A DNA stretch of 64,000 nucleotides from NCBI RefSeq assembly GCF_002482385.1, contig NZ_DLFW01000046.1, positions 62,001 through 126,000 on the forward strand, written 5' to 3'. The notes beneath the pieces were generated by a model. That model saw only the letters and a list, made by a program, of their open reading frames with translations. It did no database searches and was not told the origin of the DNA. Both the position numbers and the translations under genes were made by a program. This stretch comes from Dysgonomonas sp. UBA7710 (lineage in GTDB: Bacteria > Bacteroidota > Bacteroidia > Bacteroidales > Dysgonomonadaceae). Shown here piece after piece: positions 45,401-54,241 of the stretch. The first letter of the stretch is position 1; each line of letters begins with the position of its first letter.

Positions 45401-46413
45401 GCATAAGCTGCCGAAAACCCATTTCGATTGATCGGAGCAAGGGCTGTTATTCCCCGATTTTCATCATTAAGCCGAAAAAGACCAGCTCCGTATGTTCCTA
45501 TCCATAATTTGTTGAAACGGTCGCGAAAAAATGACATGATAACAGGAGCATCCGTTTTTACGGTACTTGCAGGCATTCCTGATTGCAAGTTCAAAGTCTT
45601 CACTCCACTGCCCCATGTTCCGAGATAAAACTGATTATTACCGATAGAATAGATACGATAAATATCGCCGGTATTGTTATTTATGTTCTTATCGGCTACA
45701 GAAAAAGTATTCTCATCCCATTCCAGCCTATGCAAACCACTTGTCCATGCAGAAAACCACAAACTATTTTTCTCTCCTGTATCAAGAAACTGTGTTATAG
45801 CAAAATAGTTATCTTTAAGCTTTATATCTTTTCTTTTTTCCAGATCGTATAGAAAATAGCCGTAGTAGGTTCCTATCCACAATTTCCCTTCTGGTTTTTC
45901 AATAATGCTGGATACTACATTCTGAGGATAATGTTTAGACACTTGAAACGACAAATCACCCATTCCTGTAGGCTCTAATTGATACAAACCGTCTTCCCAA
46001 CTTCCCAGCCATATATTCTTTCGGGAATCTTCATAGATTGTGACTACACGCTGAGGATAATCCTTTACAATATCTCTGAGATGTATAAACTTATTCTTGC
46101 GAGGATTAAATATATCCACTCCCCCAGTCTTAAACCCAATCCAGAGTAAGCCCTGAGAGTCGAACATAAGAGTTTCAATATTATTCTCGGTCAAACTATT
46201 TTCTGAGTTATCATTTCTATATACTTTAAATTCCCGCCCGTCGAATCGGTTAAGACCATCGTTCGTCGCTATCCAAAGAAAGTTCTCGTTTTCGCAAATT
46301 GCCGTTACATCAGTACCTGACAGCCCGTCGGCTGTTGTGTAATGATTGAATACCTGTGAATATGATAGCACAGATATTGCAAGTACAAACAAAGTGAGAA
46401 TGGCGCGTTTCAT
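42499..46413 (-). CDS. Hybrid two-component system regulator (HTCS) of PUL-2
   Basis: This is a 1304-residue inner-membrane sensor-regulator of the same class as the PUL-1 HTCS but clearly a different lineage. A signal peptide (ending LSYSQ) is followed by two seven-repeat Reg_prop propellers (LWIATNDGLNRFDG first), a Y_Y_Y domain (about 690-770), a membrane helix (FYMILSSVIFLSLLSLFF), HisKA with GLSHDLLTP, an HATPase (NLISNALKFTKEGG, GLGLGLYTTRKFI), a receiver (EIVMSDVMMPEMDG, LLSAKSSS) and a C-terminal AraC domain (SISEIAYLTGFSQAHYFIKCFKE). It is the last gene on the PUL-2 strand, 86 bp after a beta-helix gene, and might be co-transcribed or use its own promoter. Confidence 0.95.
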   Translation of the reverse strand: MKRAILTLFVLAISVLSYSQVFNHYTTADGLSGTDVTAICENENFLWIATNDGLNRFDGREFKVYRNDNSENSLTENNIETLMFDSQGLLWIGFKTGGVDIFNPRKNKFIHLRDIVKDYPQRVVTIYEDSRKNIWLGSWEDGLYQLEPTGMGDLSFQVSKHYPQNVVSSIIEKPEGKLWIGTYYGYFLYDLEKRKDIKLKDNYFAITQFLDTGEKNSLWFSAWTSGLHRLEWDENTFSVADKNINNNTGDIYRIYSIGNNQFYLGTWGSGVKTLNLQSGMPASTVKTDAPVIMSFFRDRFNKLWIGTYGAGLFRLNDENRGITALAPINRNGFSAAYALRYFDNDHLLVGTLGDGLYLYDLRNKALLPKETKSSGNLFHKYILSLYKDDDLLIVGTDNIGILYTSLKKKTHYFSLKTFRVDNGFGKVTSMFKDSKNRFWIGTKQFGLVSMNYDAAKETFTNYIHYDSFGMDEITGFAEAVDGQIWISSHSGIYLFNPQTNKAQKYGKDSSEMVYSLAEDTKNNCLWLGTSGGLRKLDYSDNDSLKNPVSPEMLPEGAIRDVILDVDNNLWFSVSNRIFCYVDGRSELKEINPGIANNQVLFSTSRCETDGKQYIVFGGTENLLLIDPKTVLSQPNHTKILLTELQIDHQIVDVGQEVYGKVVLNEDTEYINSITLSYLCKWIGLSFTEVGWDNYHNSYQYQIKGFSEDWQYLDISKPITFSQLPPGDYTLLIRLNNASLTQDNEPLWSLHIEITPPWWRTNLFYMILSSVIFLSLLSLFFTIKNYYKKRQLQKLEEIEKKKKEELLQEKESFFAGLSHDLLTPFSLIIAPISDLMRDKGMNEDQREKLEIISKNATFLSDIFSTILDFKRAELIDTEIKEKNVELVSFIQIIVNAFDYLAKSNSVKLSYKPDISRLFVSIDTIKLERILYNLISNALKFTKEGGDIDVLLNYDELSDIFYLKVCDTGIGIDAQNQDKVFEKFYQEEKDNNSQGLGLGLYTTRKFIHMMGGGIEIKSAPLRGTTITINLPAKKIEESEPLQEEKEYTDGDNLFTILLVEDNNQLRDYLRKKLAVHFDVAVASNGIEALDFIKNNLPEIVMSDVMMPEMDGLTLCSTIKNAPMYSDIFVILLSAKSSSEDEMQGYKSGADFYVKKPFDPEILIKQMVNVYATRQQRRKQIITDLLSPQSDNAGIQPKDDFLQRAIRIIEEHLMDENFKIDEFAAEMHLSKTVLHRKFKLMIGETPNIFIRNIRLRKAANMLKETDLSISEIAYLTGFSQAHYFIKCFKELYQDTPKNFRKSNNLEE

Positions 46414-46499
46414 TGGTAAAAGATCATTAATGCTTAGTCGGGTAAAGTATAATACAAATTAAGCATCCTTTTTCTTAATTTCAATCCTAATAGTGTTAA

Positions 46500-48050
46500 T
46501 TATTGGCAAGCACCGACGATTGTCGGACCTACATTTTTCTGATTAAAATCTTTGCCTCCAGTATCTATTCCTAAAAGCTCACTCAGGTTCAGACCATTTG
46601 TTCTTAAAGGAGAATTATCCGGTAAGAAATAAGCATCATAAGATGATAACTGCTTTGGGTCTGTCAGATTCGTTTTTCCTGCATTTCTAAATTCAGGCGA
46701 AATATTTTGCCCTACCAATTTACCATCCTGATATTCTTTTTGATATTGTTTCGCCCAGTTTTCCAGATTATTCATATTCTTCATTTTAAACCCGCCGGAG
46801 CTAAGACTATACCAATTATTGGCTAAGAATGTACTATTATGTTCTTTACCTGTTATCAGGTCATTTTCGGCTACAAAAATATTGTTATAGAAATAGAAAT
46901 TTTGGTGAGCACTATTCGCTTCATAACTAATCGCTGCTCCCTTTTCGTTATAAATGGTATTATTATAGAAATAACAATCCTTTAATAGCGTCGAATCTCC
47001 GGTCGCATTCCAGACAAAGACACCCGAACGCGAAGCAGAAACAAGCCCGTCATTTTCGCTGATGCAGTAACGCACCGTATTATTATACCACGGACTTGCG
47101 TTATTGTATTGAAACAGGCCATAACCGCTTCCTTCATTTTCATATGATAAGCAATATTGTATAATTGAGTTTGTTACACCACCATCTAAATCGAAACCTC
47201 CGCCATCGGCTGCCCCTTTCTGAGTCTTGTTTCGGTAAGCTATGCAATATTGAATCAAAACATTATCGGCTTCATAAGCCCAAATACCGACAGGACCATT
47301 TCCCACTCGCGGCATATCCCAACCATTGTTGGTGGCAGTACAGTATTCTATTGTTACATTGGAGCAATTACCTACCAGTATACCATTTCCACTGTGATTG
47401 GTCAGATTGGTAGGATCTCCGGGATTATTATCAGCTTTACTATTTCTTATTACTATGTTTTGTGATGCATCTTTTCGATCTGCTTTTCCACTAACAAATA
47501 TTCCTGCAAATCCATTATCATGGGCATTAATACCATCAGCGATAACATTAGAGGAAGAAGATATATGTAGTCCCGATTTTTGATAACCTTCGGCCTCTAT
47601 TTCCGAAACATATATACCTTCGCATTCATAGACAAGCAACCCATCTTTTGTGTTCCCATCTTTTCGCCCGCTACCAATCAGATGCAGACGTTCAATTTTC
47701 AGGTTCTTAGAATTTCGGATATGCATTCCGACACTATCTCCCGAAGCCACTTTTGCTTTTCCGCTACCAGAAGAAGTGATTATTATCGGCTTTTCTTTGG
47801 TTCCTACTGTCAGGGAATCTATAGCAATGCTTTTAAATAATCCGTCACTCATCAGGCAAATAGTATCTCCAGCCTTCAATAGAGAATAATCCACATCACA
47901 AAACGATCCCCAAGGATTAAGTTTCGAGCCGTCGGTATGTTCCTTATTATTATTCCCTACATAGTAAGCCTTGTTACTCTGCCCTTTATCACAAGATGAG
48001 AGTATAATTACGAAGATAACAGATAGTGCAGCTAATATTACTTTTTTCAT
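46500..48050 (-). CDS. Right-handed parallel beta-helix lipoprotein A (PUL-2)
   Basis: The 516-residue lipoprotein (Cys20, ILSSCDKGQ) has a DUF1565-like N-terminal strand pattern (KAYYVGNNNKEHTDGSKLNPW) followed by many short helix coils. Within these, conserved Asn/Asp-rich turns occur (NGILVGNCSNVTIEYCTATNNGWD, ADGGGFDLDGG). Such folds are used by pectate, alginate and chondroitin lyases and by some glycosidases, with acidic turns binding Ca2+ or catalysing. I cannot assign it to a numbered family. It is encoded downstream of a second, equally long beta-helix gene (169-bp gap with a 9-bp hairpin) and is likely an enzyme attacking the PUL-2 polysaccharide backbone or branch. Confidence 0.8.
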   Translation of the reverse strand: MKKVILAALSVIFVIILSSCDKGQSNKAYYVGNNNKEHTDGSKLNPWGSFCDVDYSLLKAGDTICLMSDGLFKSIAIDSLTVGTKEKPIIITSSGSGKAKVASGDSVGMHIRNSKNLKIERLHLIGSGRKDGNTKDGLLVYECEGIYVSEIEAEGYQKSGLHISSSSNVIADGINAHDNGFAGIFVSGKADRKDASQNIVIRNSKADNNPGDPTNLTNHSGNGILVGNCSNVTIEYCTATNNGWDMPRVGNGPVGIWAYEADNVLIQYCIAYRNKTQKGAADGGGFDLDGGVTNSIIQYCLSYENEGSGYGLFQYNNASPWYNNTVRYCISENDGLVSASRSGVFVWNATGDSTLLKDCYFYNNTIYNEKGAAISYEANSAHQNFYFYNNIFVAENDLITGKEHNSTFLANNWYSLSSGGFKMKNMNNLENWAKQYQKEYQDGKLVGQNISPEFRNAGKTNLTDPKQLSSYDAYFLPDNSPLRTNGLNLSELLGIDTGGKDFNQKNVGPTIVGACQ

Positions 48051-48092
48051 ATGTATATTTTTAATATAAGATGTTTATCTCCTCCCCTTTCA

Positions 48093-48119
48093 TATCCCCG
48101 GATAATTACACCGGGGATA
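48093..48119. other. Intercistronic hairpin between the two beta-helix genes
   Basis: A perfect 9-bp stem TATCCCCGG / CCGGGGATA (48093-48101, 48111-48119) closes a 9-nt loop. There is no T tract on either strand, so it is more likely an mRNA processing or stability element than a terminator. Confidence 0.6.
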
Positions 48120-48219
48120 GACAGGAAAAAATGGTTCACAAAAACTACTTATTAAATAAAGGCTATAAACTATTTATTTTGTTTTATAAAATGTTGCAGA
48201 AATAGGTTTTATACTATTT

Positions 48220-49770
48220 TCAATTTAAATCATATCCTATAATTTCCAATATTGGGGTTTCCCTTCCATTCAGAAAGACGCTCTTATCTTTCACAAACTC
48301 TATGAGTTTATTCCAGTTTTCATCTTTGGAGTCGTACCACATCGCTTTATCAAATTTATCGCCATACTTCTTAAAGCCGCTTCCGGTATATTTCAATGGA
48401 CCCACATACAGATTGTTTTCTATGAAGTTATTTGTCGATTTTGTTGCATCAAACGCAAGATTTGGTTCTTCCACAAAAATATAATTGTTACAGAAGAATG
48501 TACTATCAGCATACCCGCGCCAATCATCGGAATGAACTATGCGTCTATCCATCTTCGGCAGTTCTTTTTTGCATACATAGAAAATATTTTTCTCTATCCT
48601 GCTATTGCGTGCAGGCCCTGTGATATGTATCACCGGTGAGTAATGCTCAGTTTTCTTTTCCATTACAATATGTTTTCTTATCCCGTCATTAATACTGATA
48701 TTGTATTCAACCACAGTTCCATTATTCCCTGCACTCCAATCTTCAGGCCATCCTCCTGAATTACAAAGCAACAAAAATCCTCCTTCACTATTGCAACTCA
48801 GGTTGTAACGAAACTGCGAATTATTAGAATTGTAATCAGAATCGTACCCATAACCATCCGTCTGTGACTTATGACCATCCACAACATTATATTGTATAAT
48901 CGTGTTGTCGCTAGAGAAAGGCCAGATACCATCGCAAGCCTCTGAGGCTGGCAAGGTACGAGGGCAGTTTTTCATTACATTGTATTCTACAATTGCGCCG
49001 TCACATGCCGTAGGAACTATTCCATCGCCGGGCACACCATCAATTACATTGTTACGGATTACCACATTCAAACTCGGGAGCCATTGTTTCCTTATCCAGT
49101 TGCCCCACATAATAATACCATTGCGTTGCGAATCCTTTATAAGGCAATTTTGCACAAGCAACCCGTCGAAATACGATGGAATAGAATCCGTATCATCGTC
49201 TTTGAAATTCCGCAACATCATAGCTTGTCCTCCTCCTGCATCCTCATGTTCATGCCCCTCGCCCTTAATGAGAGAACCATAAACGTCATGGATAAAAAGA
49301 TTATCTATAATTATATTCTCTGCTCTTCCATAGTTTTGAAGTTCTACGAGTAACCCGCTCAGATATGGCCGAATTTTCTCTCCTTTATTGGAGATTTCTA
49401 TATCTCTGACTACAATGTGCTCACAGTTGAAGATATGTATCATTTCCAGACTGGAGGCATCCCCTTTTATATGCGGCATTGACTCTCCTCCATACTTACC
49501 TATTACAATAGGTTTACCCGCTTCGCCCTTACCGCTGAAATATAATTTTTCAGTAAATACAGAACCTGATTTTAATAATATACTATCGCCGGGTTTAACA
49601 TTTATATCTCCCAATTTAGCTAAACTTCTTAACGGCTTGGAAGGATTTGTTCCCGCATTGGAATCATTACCGTCAACAGCATCGAAGTAATAGTTTGTCG
49701 TTTTAGGCTGAGTACATGCTACCAGCAAAATGGTTAGTAACAAAATCGCAGCTTTTAATATATTTTCCAT
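48220..49770 (-). CDS. Right-handed parallel beta-helix lipoprotein B (PUL-2)
   Basis: This is a 516-residue lipoprotein (Cys19, LLVACTQPK) with the pattern YYFDAVDGNDSNAGTNPSKPL at the start of a beta-helix. Coils carry GNWIRKQW, DGIVPTACDGAIVEYN and the acidic turn DGYGYDSDYNSNNSQFRYN, plausible metal or catalytic positions. I choose the start at 49770 because it immediately precedes the lipoprotein signal; the upstream in-frame Met codons run into the esterase gene. It has the same length as beta-helix protein A but only general similarity by eye. It lies 37 bp after the esterase gene. A polysaccharide lyase or glycosidase role is inferred from fold and context. Confidence 0.8.
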   Translation of the reverse strand: MENILKAAILLLTILLVACTQPKTTNYYFDAVDGNDSNAGTNPSKPLRSLAKLGDINVKPGDSILLKSGSVFTEKLYFSGKGEAGKPIVIGKYGGESMPHIKGDASSLEMIHIFNCEHIVVRDIEISNKGEKIRPYLSGLLVELQNYGRAENIIIDNLFIHDVYGSLIKGEGHEHEDAGGGQAMMLRNFKDDDTDSIPSYFDGLLVQNCLIKDSQRNGIIMWGNWIRKQWLPSLNVVIRNNVIDGVPGDGIVPTACDGAIVEYNVMKNCPRTLPASEACDGIWPFSSDNTIIQYNVVDGHKSQTDGYGYDSDYNSNNSQFRYNLSCNSEGGFLLLCNSGGWPEDWSAGNNGTVVEYNISINDGIRKHIVMEKKTEHYSPVIHITGPARNSRIEKNIFYVCKKELPKMDRRIVHSDDWRGYADSTFFCNNYIFVEEPNLAFDATKSTNNFIENNLYVGPLKYTGSGFKKYGDKFDKAMWYDSKDENWNKLIEFVKDKSVFLNGRETPILEIIGYDLN

Positions 49771-49807
49771 AACAATATATATTTTTCTATTTATCCATTC
49801 TTTGTGT

Positions 49808-51247
49808 TTATTCCCAATCATCTGTCCTGAATGATGAAACGGGAAGACCTCCTGTCCCAAATAATTCGGCCTGCACATAATCTTTAAATGCATAACGTAC
49901 TGCTTTCGGTTCCTTTACTAAATAGCTGGACACAACAACTGTACCTTTTTCTCCATCTATATGTGCTTTGGCTTTGACAAAGACCTTATTATCTCCTGCT
50001 ATTTCAAATAGATTCAACTCTTTTCCGTAACTGGTAAGACCCATAAATTGTTTAGAAAAGTGAATAATCGCTTTATCTCCCTCTATCTCCATACGTTCAT
50101 ATTCAGGACTCTCGAATTCAAATCCTTTGGCTCCATATGTATTTGCGAGTGCGAGAAGAGCCAGACGTTGCCCTACTTCTTTTTTTTGCGAGGGATGAAT
50201 CTGATATTCTTCTCCTACGTCCAGCAACACAGCCATTTTACTATTAGGTATAAGTGATTGCGATTTCATCTGCGCCTCTCGCTGATAAGCGGATATCTCA
50301 GGCCATTGCGGTGTAAAGAAGTTCCATTCTTTATAATCATAGGGTGCTATCTGTGCAAAATAGAATGGAAAATCTCCTACACTCCATATTTTTCGCCAAT
50401 CCTTTACCATAGCAGCTACAGACGGTGCATAGCGAGGCACATTAAAGATATTGGATTCGCCCTGATACCATATCATACCTTTGATGTTATAACCAACTAT
50501 GGGATGTATCATACCATTGTATAGCAAAGTAGGGACATTACCTATCCATTGAGATTTTTCTTCGCTTTTCTCCGGTACTTGAATACCGGGAAACTCGCGA
50601 CATGCAACATCAGTCATCCAAGCCTCTACGTTAGAACCGCCATAACTAGCATTGATAATACCCACAGGTATATCCAGTTGCTGGTTTAGCAGATCTGCAA
50701 AGAACCAACATACAGCACTACAATCGCCTGTTGTGGAAAGAGAAGATGTTTCCCATTTAGCATTTTCAAATTCTTCTTGGACCCTGTATGCTGCCATTGC
50801 AGGAATATTGATAAAATGGATTTTCCGCCCTTTCGATTTAAGAATAGCTTCTGTAGAATGCATCACTGGTTGGTTTTCATATCCTTTTAGTAGCATACTC
50901 ATATTCGATTGGCCGCTAGCTAACCACACCTCACCAATATATACGTTTTTCAGTTCAATAATATTCGAACCTTTTACTGTAATCGTATATGGTCCACCTG
51001 CTACGGGAGTTGTTACCAGAATTTTCCATTTACCGTTTTTATCGGTTGTAACATCATATGATATCCCATCCCACGACGTAGCCATACTGATTTTAGAATT
51101 TTCCTTTCCCCACCCCCATACAGGTGTCTGAGATTGCTGTTGCAACACCATATTATCCGTAAAGACAGAGCCAAGTTTTAAGTCTTGCGCAAATAGGGAC
51201 ATATGGCATATCAGACCCAATAATATAATGATCTTTAAGGTCTTCAT
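49808..51247 (-). CDS. Sialate O-acetylesterase-type SGNH carbohydrate esterase (SASA family)
   Basis: This exported esterase of 479 residues removes O-acetyl groups from sugars. A signal peptide (about 1-20, LFAQ) is followed by an N-terminal beta-sandwich and the SGNH domain with block I WLASGQSNMS (nucleophile Ser), the WYQGESN block, and a C-terminal Asp...His pair within DVGEEYQIHPSQKK. Despite the family name, members in plant-polysaccharide loci deacetylate xylan, pectin or similar glycans. It ends 38 bp before beta-helix protein B and starts only 4 bp after the GH35 gene, so it is tightly coupled to galactosidase expression. It implies that the PUL-2 substrate is acetylated. Confidence 0.9.
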   Translation of the reverse strand: MKTLKIIILLGLICHMSLFAQDLKLGSVFTDNMVLQQQSQTPVWGWGKENSKISMATSWDGISYDVTTDKNGKWKILVTTPVAGGPYTITVKGSNIIELKNVYIGEVWLASGQSNMSMLLKGYENQPVMHSTEAILKSKGRKIHFINIPAMAAYRVQEEFENAKWETSSLSTTGDCSAVCWFFADLLNQQLDIPVGIINASYGGSNVEAWMTDVACREFPGIQVPEKSEEKSQWIGNVPTLLYNGMIHPIVGYNIKGMIWYQGESNIFNVPRYAPSVAAMVKDWRKIWSVGDFPFYFAQIAPYDYKEWNFFTPQWPEISAYQREAQMKSQSLIPNSKMAVLLDVGEEYQIHPSQKKEVGQRLALLALANTYGAKGFEFESPEYERMEIEGDKAIIHFSKQFMGLTSYGKELNLFEIAGDNKVFVKAKAHIDGEKGTVVVSSYLVKEPKAVRYAFKDYVQAELFGTGGLPVSSFRTDDWE

Positions 51248-51251
51248 ATCG

Positions 51252-53993
51252 TTATTTTATTTTGACAGAATATTCCCGTTTGGTTTCGAAACTCTTTATT
51301 TCAGCCTTGTTATAATCTCCGGCTGAAGGCTTCACATCGAAATACATCTTTGTCTTTTCGGATAGAGGATAAACTACCAGTCTTAATTTCTGTCCCTCAA
51401 CTTTAGGAATAATCCTTTGTAAACCTATTTGCCACGGAGTATTGTCATTGAAACTATCAGCTGAAAGAATATGTCCGTTATACAATTCGGCACGATCACC
51501 GGCATATCTAATATGTGTATATAGTGCACTCAATTTTTCGAACGAACCCCAGGGAATATTTATATCCCATTCGCTGAAAATAGGGTAATTCAACGTTTTA
51601 GCATAAACCGGTTCATCTACAATTACAGGCTCTAGAGGACGATCGTGTGCTCGTGTCGACGACGGATTTGTATACATATCGGCAGCTAGCCACGATTTAT
51701 CTGTAGAAAATTCTATACGGTCATAGTTACTATATTCAACAATTACTCTTGCTGCAAACTTGGCATTTCCTTCAATATAAGGAAAATCCACAAACATCAT
51801 ATTCTCCCCTTTAGTTACATATCCCGTAATATCAATAGCATTAATCTGACCCGGCTTAACATCTTGTCTTATCCATTTATCATTCATATGCAATTTACAA
51901 TCAGATTCGGGATAAATATAAAGTGTAGCTTTACGAAAAGCAGATGGATTATCGAGACTGAACTCCTTGATGAAGAAGCGATGGTGACGTACCTGATAGG
52001 CTGGTATATTTTTGAAATTTGCTGTTTCTAGCCATTTTGCATCTGCAAACAAAGGATGAGCTGTCAATTTTATTTCACCTTGTGCACCTGCTTGATAATT
52101 ATGTTCAGTGAAACCATCCTGCTTCATTTCATATACTTTTATATCCTTACCTGAGGTAAATGCATATACAGAATCTAATTTCACATACATATTCGATTCA
52201 GATATATAGAATTCTTTTTTACCGCTACGCTCGAGTACCCACGAATTTGTAGCATCCTCTTCATTTAGAACCAAAATCCGGAGTTTACTTCCGTTCTTTG
52301 AAACAACATCAATAAAGCAATCTTTGCCCGGTTGAATATCCGTAATCATCATTAAATTGCCTTTTTTAGTAACTGTGACCTTTACCGACTGTACATCGTT
52401 GACTGTAGAGGCATCGAACGCAAACTCAGGGCGGACAGTTTTATTCTGAAAAAAGATATATGTATTTTCTATTTTCGACAATGGTTGTGCAGTCGCATAT
52501 TTTAGTAAAGCGTCATCCATTTTCAGATTCACAGGCCAAATAAAAACTGTACTGTCCGGAATATCTACGCCCGTTTGCGGAAACTGCAAAGTTTCTCCTT
52601 TAAATTTAACGCTGAACTGTACGTTTTTTCTTACAGGCTTTGGTACATAACGAGTATAATTAATCCCGAAAAGGAAAGCAGATTCGCCATCGGAACGTAC
52701 TGCATATTGTAAATCGTCTTCTTTTGTACGAGCAAGAGTAGGAATCATCGGCGCAAGATTTTCTTCAAAACTATTCACGAAATAATGAAGCTTTTTCACC
52801 TGATTATATGATGGGTCCAGTTCGCCCGACTCTCTTATTGCCGCTCTGAAATCGTAAGACTTAGCCGGAGTACGGCTCCAATATCCGGTTTCCTCCTGCT
52901 CTTCTTCAGTTGAATGCAGTTCGCCTCGTGGATTAGTCCCTCCGGCAAACATATAATACCCAAGAAGGTTGCTCCCCGAACCTAGCTTTGCCAATATCAT
53001 ACCCAAGCCGTCGATAGGCGAAAGTACAATCCGGCGATGATACATCATCGGAATACCAACACCCATCTCGCATGTAAAATACGGGTAACGCTCATAAGTC
53101 ATATACTCTTCTTTACGGTCTATCTGATCGTTGCCGATATGTTTGCTATCGCGAAACGAATCGAACTGAAAATAGAACGGTAATACATGTTTCTCTACGC
53201 TTTCTATCCAAGGCTCGTCGGCATATCCACCCCATAACGGAATAACTTCATACGGAGGAACCGAGCCTCCGCCCCATCCCGTAACGGTATATAATGGCAC
53301 ATCTATACCACATGCCCGGGCTGCATCTTTCAACCATTGAATATGTGGTTCTCCATCTTTTGCATACCAATATTCATTTTCTAGTTGAATACCAATTATA
53401 TTACCGCCATCTTTGTAATATAGTCCTTTCATTTGATTGGCAACTTCTCCAAAATAACGAACTACATAATTCTGATAAACCGGATCATTCGAGCGGTCTT
53501 TAAGAAATTTCTTCTGCAATATCCAATCCGGAGTACCTCCGTTACGCGCTTCACCATGCGACCATGGCCCGATACGCGGATAAACAGACATACCATGTTT
53601 CTGACAGAGTTGTATAAATGCCCTGAGATCCTTATCCCCTGTCCAGGTAAACTGACCTTCTGTTTCTTCATGGTGATTCCAAAAAAGATAAGTAGCAATA
53701 ATATTGATGCCGCAAGCCTTCATTTTCAGAATACAATCTTCCCATTGTTCGGGTTTCAAACGTGCATAATGCAGTTCTCCCATAATGGGTATAACAGGCT
53801 TTTTACCGATAGTCAGATATTGATTGTTTACTTCAATAGGTTTATCTGCCGGACCGGGATTCCCCATTTTGAAATACCCCGATTCGAGACGTAAATTTGC
53901 CTTTGATACGTCTATCGTATACTTCTGCTGTGCTGTTATCTGTACAATAGATAATGTAAAAAACAGAAGTGGTAATATTATCAGTCTTTTCAT
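51252..53993 (-). CDS. Glycoside hydrolase family 35 beta-galactosidase
   Basis: This retaining exo-beta-galactosidase of 913 residues is exported by a normal signal peptide (cleavage near IVQITAQ). The GH35 barrel is recognisable from PIMGELHYARLKPEQWED, FWNHHEETEGQF and RIGPWSHGEARNGGTPDW. The acid/base Glu lies in GIQLENEYW and the nucleophile Glu in YFTCEMGVG. C-terminal beta-sandwich domains follow. I start at 53993 (MKRLIILPLLFF); the upstream alternative at 54044 adds a basic stretch read out of a decayed gene remnant. The gene is 4 bp before the esterase. With GH2 and GH43 it indicates beta-linked galactose in the substrate. Confidence 0.92.
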   Translation of the reverse strand: MKRLIILPLLFFTLSIVQITAQQKYTIDVSKANLRLESGYFKMGNPGPADKPIEVNNQYLTIGKKPVIPIMGELHYARLKPEQWEDCILKMKACGINIIATYLFWNHHEETEGQFTWTGDKDLRAFIQLCQKHGMSVYPRIGPWSHGEARNGGTPDWILQKKFLKDRSNDPVYQNYVVRYFGEVANQMKGLYYKDGGNIIGIQLENEYWYAKDGEPHIQWLKDAARACGIDVPLYTVTGWGGGSVPPYEVIPLWGGYADEPWIESVEKHVLPFYFQFDSFRDSKHIGNDQIDRKEEYMTYERYPYFTCEMGVGIPMMYHRRIVLSPIDGLGMILAKLGSGSNLLGYYMFAGGTNPRGELHSTEEEQEETGYWSRTPAKSYDFRAAIRESGELDPSYNQVKKLHYFVNSFEENLAPMIPTLARTKEDDLQYAVRSDGESAFLFGINYTRYVPKPVRKNVQFSVKFKGETLQFPQTGVDIPDSTVFIWPVNLKMDDALLKYATAQPLSKIENTYIFFQNKTVRPEFAFDASTVNDVQSVKVTVTKKGNLMMITDIQPGKDCFIDVVSKNGSKLRILVLNEEDATNSWVLERSGKKEFYISESNMYVKLDSVYAFTSGKDIKVYEMKQDGFTEHNYQAGAQGEIKLTAHPLFADAKWLETANFKNIPAYQVRHHRFFIKEFSLDNPSAFRKATLYIYPESDCKLHMNDKWIRQDVKPGQINAIDITGYVTKGENMMFVDFPYIEGNAKFAARVIVEYSNYDRIEFSTDKSWLAADMYTNPSSTRAHDRPLEPVIVDEPVYAKTLNYPIFSEWDINIPWGSFEKLSALYTHIRYAGDRAELYNGHILSADSFNDNTPWQIGLQRIIPKVEGQKLRLVVYPLSEKTKMYFDVKPSAGDYNKAEIKSFETKREYSVKIK

Positions 53994-54006
53994 TCTCTTT
54001 TTTCTT

Positions 54007-54232
54007 TTAATTGATACTATATATTTCAATCTTAAAATTTTCACTTTCTCCTTCTTTCGACCAACATGTGATTGTAAGCGGCAATTTCGGATTAATATTT
54101 TCTTTAGTGATTTGGCTAGTTCTGCTTATGCCATGTCCGATACCCTCCTTCTACATCGAACCAAAAAGCATCCATCAGATAACAATCTATCTGAACGCCT
54201 TGTGTTTTCAGTCGGATAGCCTCTATTTTCAT
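54007..54232 (-). pseudogene. Frameshifted remnant of an unidentified coding sequence between GH43 and GH35
   Basis: The minus strand 9 bp after the GH43 stop reads in one frame MKIEAIRLKTQGVQIDCYL, then MDAFWFDVEGGYRTWHKQN and a stop at 54116. The neighbouring frame then takes over with HGISRTSQITKENINPKLP and LTITCWSKEGESENFKIEIY up to SIN and a stop at 54007. Both look like real protein (mixed residues, aromatic clusters) and join neatly near TWH/HGI, suggesting one indel in a formerly continuous 3' end. Either reading alone is too short to be called as a gene. I do not recognise the family. It could be the tail of a lost enzyme gene of the locus. Confidence 0.5.
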
Positions 54233-54241
54233 TACGGCACC

